From Candidatus Atribacteria bacterium 4572_76 (GTDB taxonomy: Bacteria > Atribacterota > Phoenicimicrobiia > Phoenicimicrobiales > Phoenicimicrobiaceae), in the NCBI GenBank assembly GCA_002084865.1, contig NBMG01000081.1, positions 1 through 7,281 of the forward strand: 7,281 bases of DNA, written 5' to 3'. A program made the translations under genes and the position numbers. The notes under the pieces are model-generated. The model had not been told where the DNA came from. It saw only the letters and a program-made list of their open reading frames with translations, and did no database searches. How positions within the stretch are numbered: position 1 is the first letter of the stretch; each line of letters starts with the position of its first letter. This document shows, piece by piece, positions 5,877-7,281 of the stretch.

Positions 5877-6893
5877 TTACTTATACGAACTTACTAGCCC
5901 ACTCCTTAATACATGGATATTGTCTAAAACCGTCCCCGCGCCTAAAGCTACACATGAAATTGGATTTTCAGCTAAATAAACTGGTATTCCGGTTACTTCA
6001 GTTAATAAATCATCGAAATGTCTTAACAGTGCCCCTCCGCCGGTGATAATGATTCCTTTATCAGCAATATCAGCAGCCAATTCGGGAGGAATTTTCTCCA
6101 TAACCGTTTTAACTCCCTCGATTATTGTTTTTAACGAAGGAGAAATGGCTTTTAACACTTCATTAGAGCCGACTGAAATACTCTTAGGCAACCCGGACAC
6201 TAAATCTCTCCCCCTTATTTCAGTAAATAATTCTTCTTCTAATTCTATTGCTGTACCGATTTCAATCTTTAGAGTTTCAGCAGTTTTTTCGCCGATCATT
6301 AACCTGTATTTCTCTTTAATGTATTTGATAATATTTTCATCAAAATCATTTCCTGCCACTCTTAATGATTCGCTTACCACAATTCCACCTAAAGAGATAA
6401 CGGCGATATCTGCGGTACCCCCGCCCACGTCAACAATCATATTTCCGTAGGGTTCACTAATATCTAAGCCGGCTCCAATAGCTGCCGCCATTGGTTCTTC
6501 AATTAAATAAGCTTTCCTTGCTCCCGCTTGCATAGCTGCTTCTATCGCTGCTCTTTTTTCTACTTCTGTTCCTCCCGACGGTACGCAAATTACTACCTGA
6601 GGACGAAACACCTTGCTGTTACCACAAACTTTTCTGATAAAATAGCTCAACATCTTTTCTGTTATCTCATAATCGGCGATAACTCCGCTCTTCATGGGCT
6701 GGATAGCAATTATGTTCCCCGGTGTCTTACCTAACATTTGTTTGGCCTCTTCTCCTACAGTTAAAACTTTTCCGCTATCTCTTAAAATAGAGACTACCGA
6801 AGGTTCCTGAAGGACAATTCCTTTTCCCTTCTGATAGATTAAGACACTTACGGTACCCAAATCTATGCCCAAACTTCTGTCCATTCCTAGCAT
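5877..6893 (-). CDS. mreB: Rod-shape-determining actin homologue MreB/Mbl
   Basis: MreB is a bacterial actin that polymerises on the inner face of the cytoplasmic membrane with ATP and directs lateral wall synthesis by the elongasome. From ATG at 6893 the product is 338 residues, the usual family length. The phosphate-1 motif is GIDLGT at 9-14. The conserved stretch IEEPMAAAIGAGL spans 131-143. The phosphate-2 motif is DVGGGTADIAVIS at 155-167. The adenosine motif is ITGGGALL at 283-290, followed by the C-terminal block VALGAGTVL. All nucleotide-binding motifs look intact. The start is chosen for the GAGGAGGAG site 9 bases upstream; a second in-frame ATG at residue 4 is possible. No mreC or mreD follows; the next gene is an S55 peptidase-like protein. 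Standing beside murA it resembles the mbl setting of Firmicutes, so mbl is an equally fair name; the sequence alone does not separate them. Confidence 0.95.
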   Translation of the reverse strand: MLGMDRSLGIDLGTVSVLIYQKGKGIVLQEPSVVSILRDSGKVLTVGEEAKQMLGKTPGNIIAIQPMKSGVIADYEITEKMLSYFIRKVCGNSKVFRPQVVICVPSGGTEVEKRAAIEAAMQAGARKAYLIEEPMAAAIGAGLDISEPYGNMIVDVGGGTADIAVISLGGIVVSESLRVAGNDFDENIIKYIKEKYRLMIGEKTAETLKIEIGTAIELEEELFTEIRGRDLVSGLPKSISVGSNEVLKAISPSLKTIIEGVKTVMEKIPPELAADIADKGIIITGGGALLRHFDDLLTEVTGIPVYLAENPISCVALGAGTVLDNIHVLRSGLVSSYK

Positions 6894-6902
6894 GTTTAAC
6901 TT

Positions 6903-6911
6903 CTCCTCCTC
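6903..6911 (-). promoter_or_regulatory. Strong Shine-Dalgarno sequence of mreB
   Basis: The minus strand reads GAGGAGGAG, followed by 9 bases and then ATG at 6893. This decides the mreB start: the longer frame from TTG at 6959 runs through the heptamer array and has no such site before it. Confidence 0.85.
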
Positions 6912-6919
6912 TATAAATA

Positions 6920-6954
6920 AGTATATAGTATATAGTATATAGTATTTAGTGAAA
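6920..6954 (+). repeat. Five tandem heptamers, AGTNNNT family, opposing the 7072-7134 array
   Basis: On the plus strand the units are AGTATAT three times, AGTATTT and AGTGAAA. This is the same family as 7072-7134 in inverted orientation. The array ends 8 bases upstream of the mreB Shine-Dalgarno sequence in the direction of transcription, so pairing between the two arrays in the transcript could affect access to the ribosome site. That effect is inference. The array also makes an artificial N-terminal extension of the mreB frame (TTG at 6959), which should not be taken as protein. Confidence 0.88.
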
Positions 6955-7071
6955 AACAAAAGAGTAAAACCTAAAATTGTATCTCAGATTAATTCAAAAC
7001 GATAAGCCGTGTTACTCCACTAACTGATAAACCAATTTCAATTTGAACTTTTCTTCTCTTTCTTCCTTGCT

Positions 7072-7134
7072 ATATACTATATACTATATACTAAATACTA
7101 AATACTAACGACTATTCACTAACGACTAACGACT
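7072..7134 (-). repeat. Nine tandem degenerate heptamers, AGTNNNT
   Basis: Read on the minus strand directly after the murA stop, this is nine contiguous 7-base units with no interruption: AGTCGTT twice, AGTGAAT, AGTCGTT, AGTATTT twice, AGTATAT three times. Every unit has AGT at positions 1-3 and T at position 7, while positions 4-6 vary. It faces the related array at 6920-6954 in the opposite orientation, so the two could pair across about 117 bases. No function is known to me. Confidence 0.9.
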
Positions 7135-7137
7135 ATA

Positions 7138-7281
7138 TCACTCTTTCACTCTTTTAATATCTGCCCCCAAGGAATTTAGTTTTTCCTCTAACTTCACATA
7201 TCCTCTGTCTAAATGATATATTCTACTTAACTCGGTGGTTCCTTCTGCTACCAAACCTGCTAACACCAAAGCAGCTCCGCC
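7138..7281 (-). CDS. murA: UDP-N-acetylglucosamine 1-carboxyvinyltransferase (MurA), C-terminal fragment
   Basis: MurA transfers enolpyruvate from phosphoenolpyruvate to UDP-GlcNAc, the first committed step of peptidoglycan synthesis in the cytoplasm. Only the last 47 residues are in the window; the 5' part runs off the right edge, and the gene ends in TGA at 7138-7140. The visible end begins GGAALVLAGLVAEG, then IYHLDRGY, then LEEKLNSLGADIKRV. This matches the typical MurA C-terminus (RxGAALVLAGLxAEG, IYHxDRGYExxxxKLxxLGAxIxR). The active-site loop cysteine lies outside the window and cannot be judged. The mreB start is 244 bases downstream, across a repeat-filled gap. In Bacillus subtilis a murA paralogue also lies near the MreB-like gene mbl, so this pairing has precedent. 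Identity is firm because this tail is distinctive. Confidence 0.93.
   Translation of the reverse strand, partial: GGAALVLAGLVAEGTTELSRIYHLDRGYVKLEEKLNSLGADIKRVKE

Noticed and set aside
6043..6450. Plus-strand open frame of 135 codons inside mreB
   Set aside because: It is the antisense of a strongly conserved gene, with no similarity to a known protein and no supporting ribosome site; likewise the plus-strand frames inside DUF1844, ispF, ispE and the TPR gene.
6894..6959. N-terminal extension of MreB by 22 residues from TTG 6959
   Set aside because: It is a translation of the heptamer array (tyrosine/isoleucine-rich), lacks family similarity, and the strong Shine-Dalgarno sequence points to ATG 6893.
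6955..7071. Promoter for mreB in the murA-mreB gap (TACAAT with TTGAAT nearby)
   Set aside because: The two boxes are only about 10 bases apart, too close for a sigma-70 promoter, and no better pair is visible.
7072..7134. CRISPR array
   Set aside because: The units are only 7 bases long, without spacers or long repeats, and no cas genes are present.

Overview
All eight genes lie on the minus strand of an AT-rich window (by eye roughly one third G+C). In transcription order (high to low coordinate) they are: the C-terminal end of murA, an mreB/mbl-type actin, an exported SpoIVB-type (S55) peptidase-like protein, ispD, ispE, ispF, a DUF1844 protein and an exported TPR protein cut by the left edge. 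The MEP isoprenoid genes, MreB and this form of S55 protein suggest a bacterium, probably diderm, perhaps an uncultured anaerobic lineage such as Atribacterota. That placement is an impression from gene content and intergenic style, with no marker gene to support it.

Layout: 7138-7281 murA end; 6894-7137 gap with two opposed heptamer arrays; 5877-6893 mreB; 5567-5876 gap with repeats and a GC-rich hairpin; 3746-5566 S55 protein; 3661-3742 octamer inverted repeat; 2354-3664 ispD and ispE, overlapping by 4 bases (ATGA) but both damaged; 2177-2353 gap that is palindromic overall; 1697-2176 ispF; 1480-1696 gap with repeats; 1078-1479 DUF1844; 964-1077 short gap; 1-963 TPR protein.

Together the genes concern cell envelope and isoprenoids: MurA starts peptidoglycan precursor synthesis, MreB guides wall elongation, and IspD, IspE and IspF are three successive MEP steps, supplying among others the undecaprenyl carrier of wall synthesis. 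As read, however, ispD lacks its N-terminal CTP-binding signature and ispE has an internal deletion of about 50-60 codons plus a frame change. Either the pathway is decaying here or the assembly has collapsed at these points; reads are needed to decide.

The most unusual feature is the intergenic DNA. Most gaps hold tandem 7-mers (AGTNNNT and relatives) or 8-mers (GGTNAATY), usually as opposed arrays. Two octamer arrays matching at 37 of 38 bases stand in inverted orientation around the S55 gene, and a near-identical 32-base direct repeat flanks ispF. I see no tRNA, rRNA, CRISPR array, transposase or defence system. No clearly new biological system is visible.
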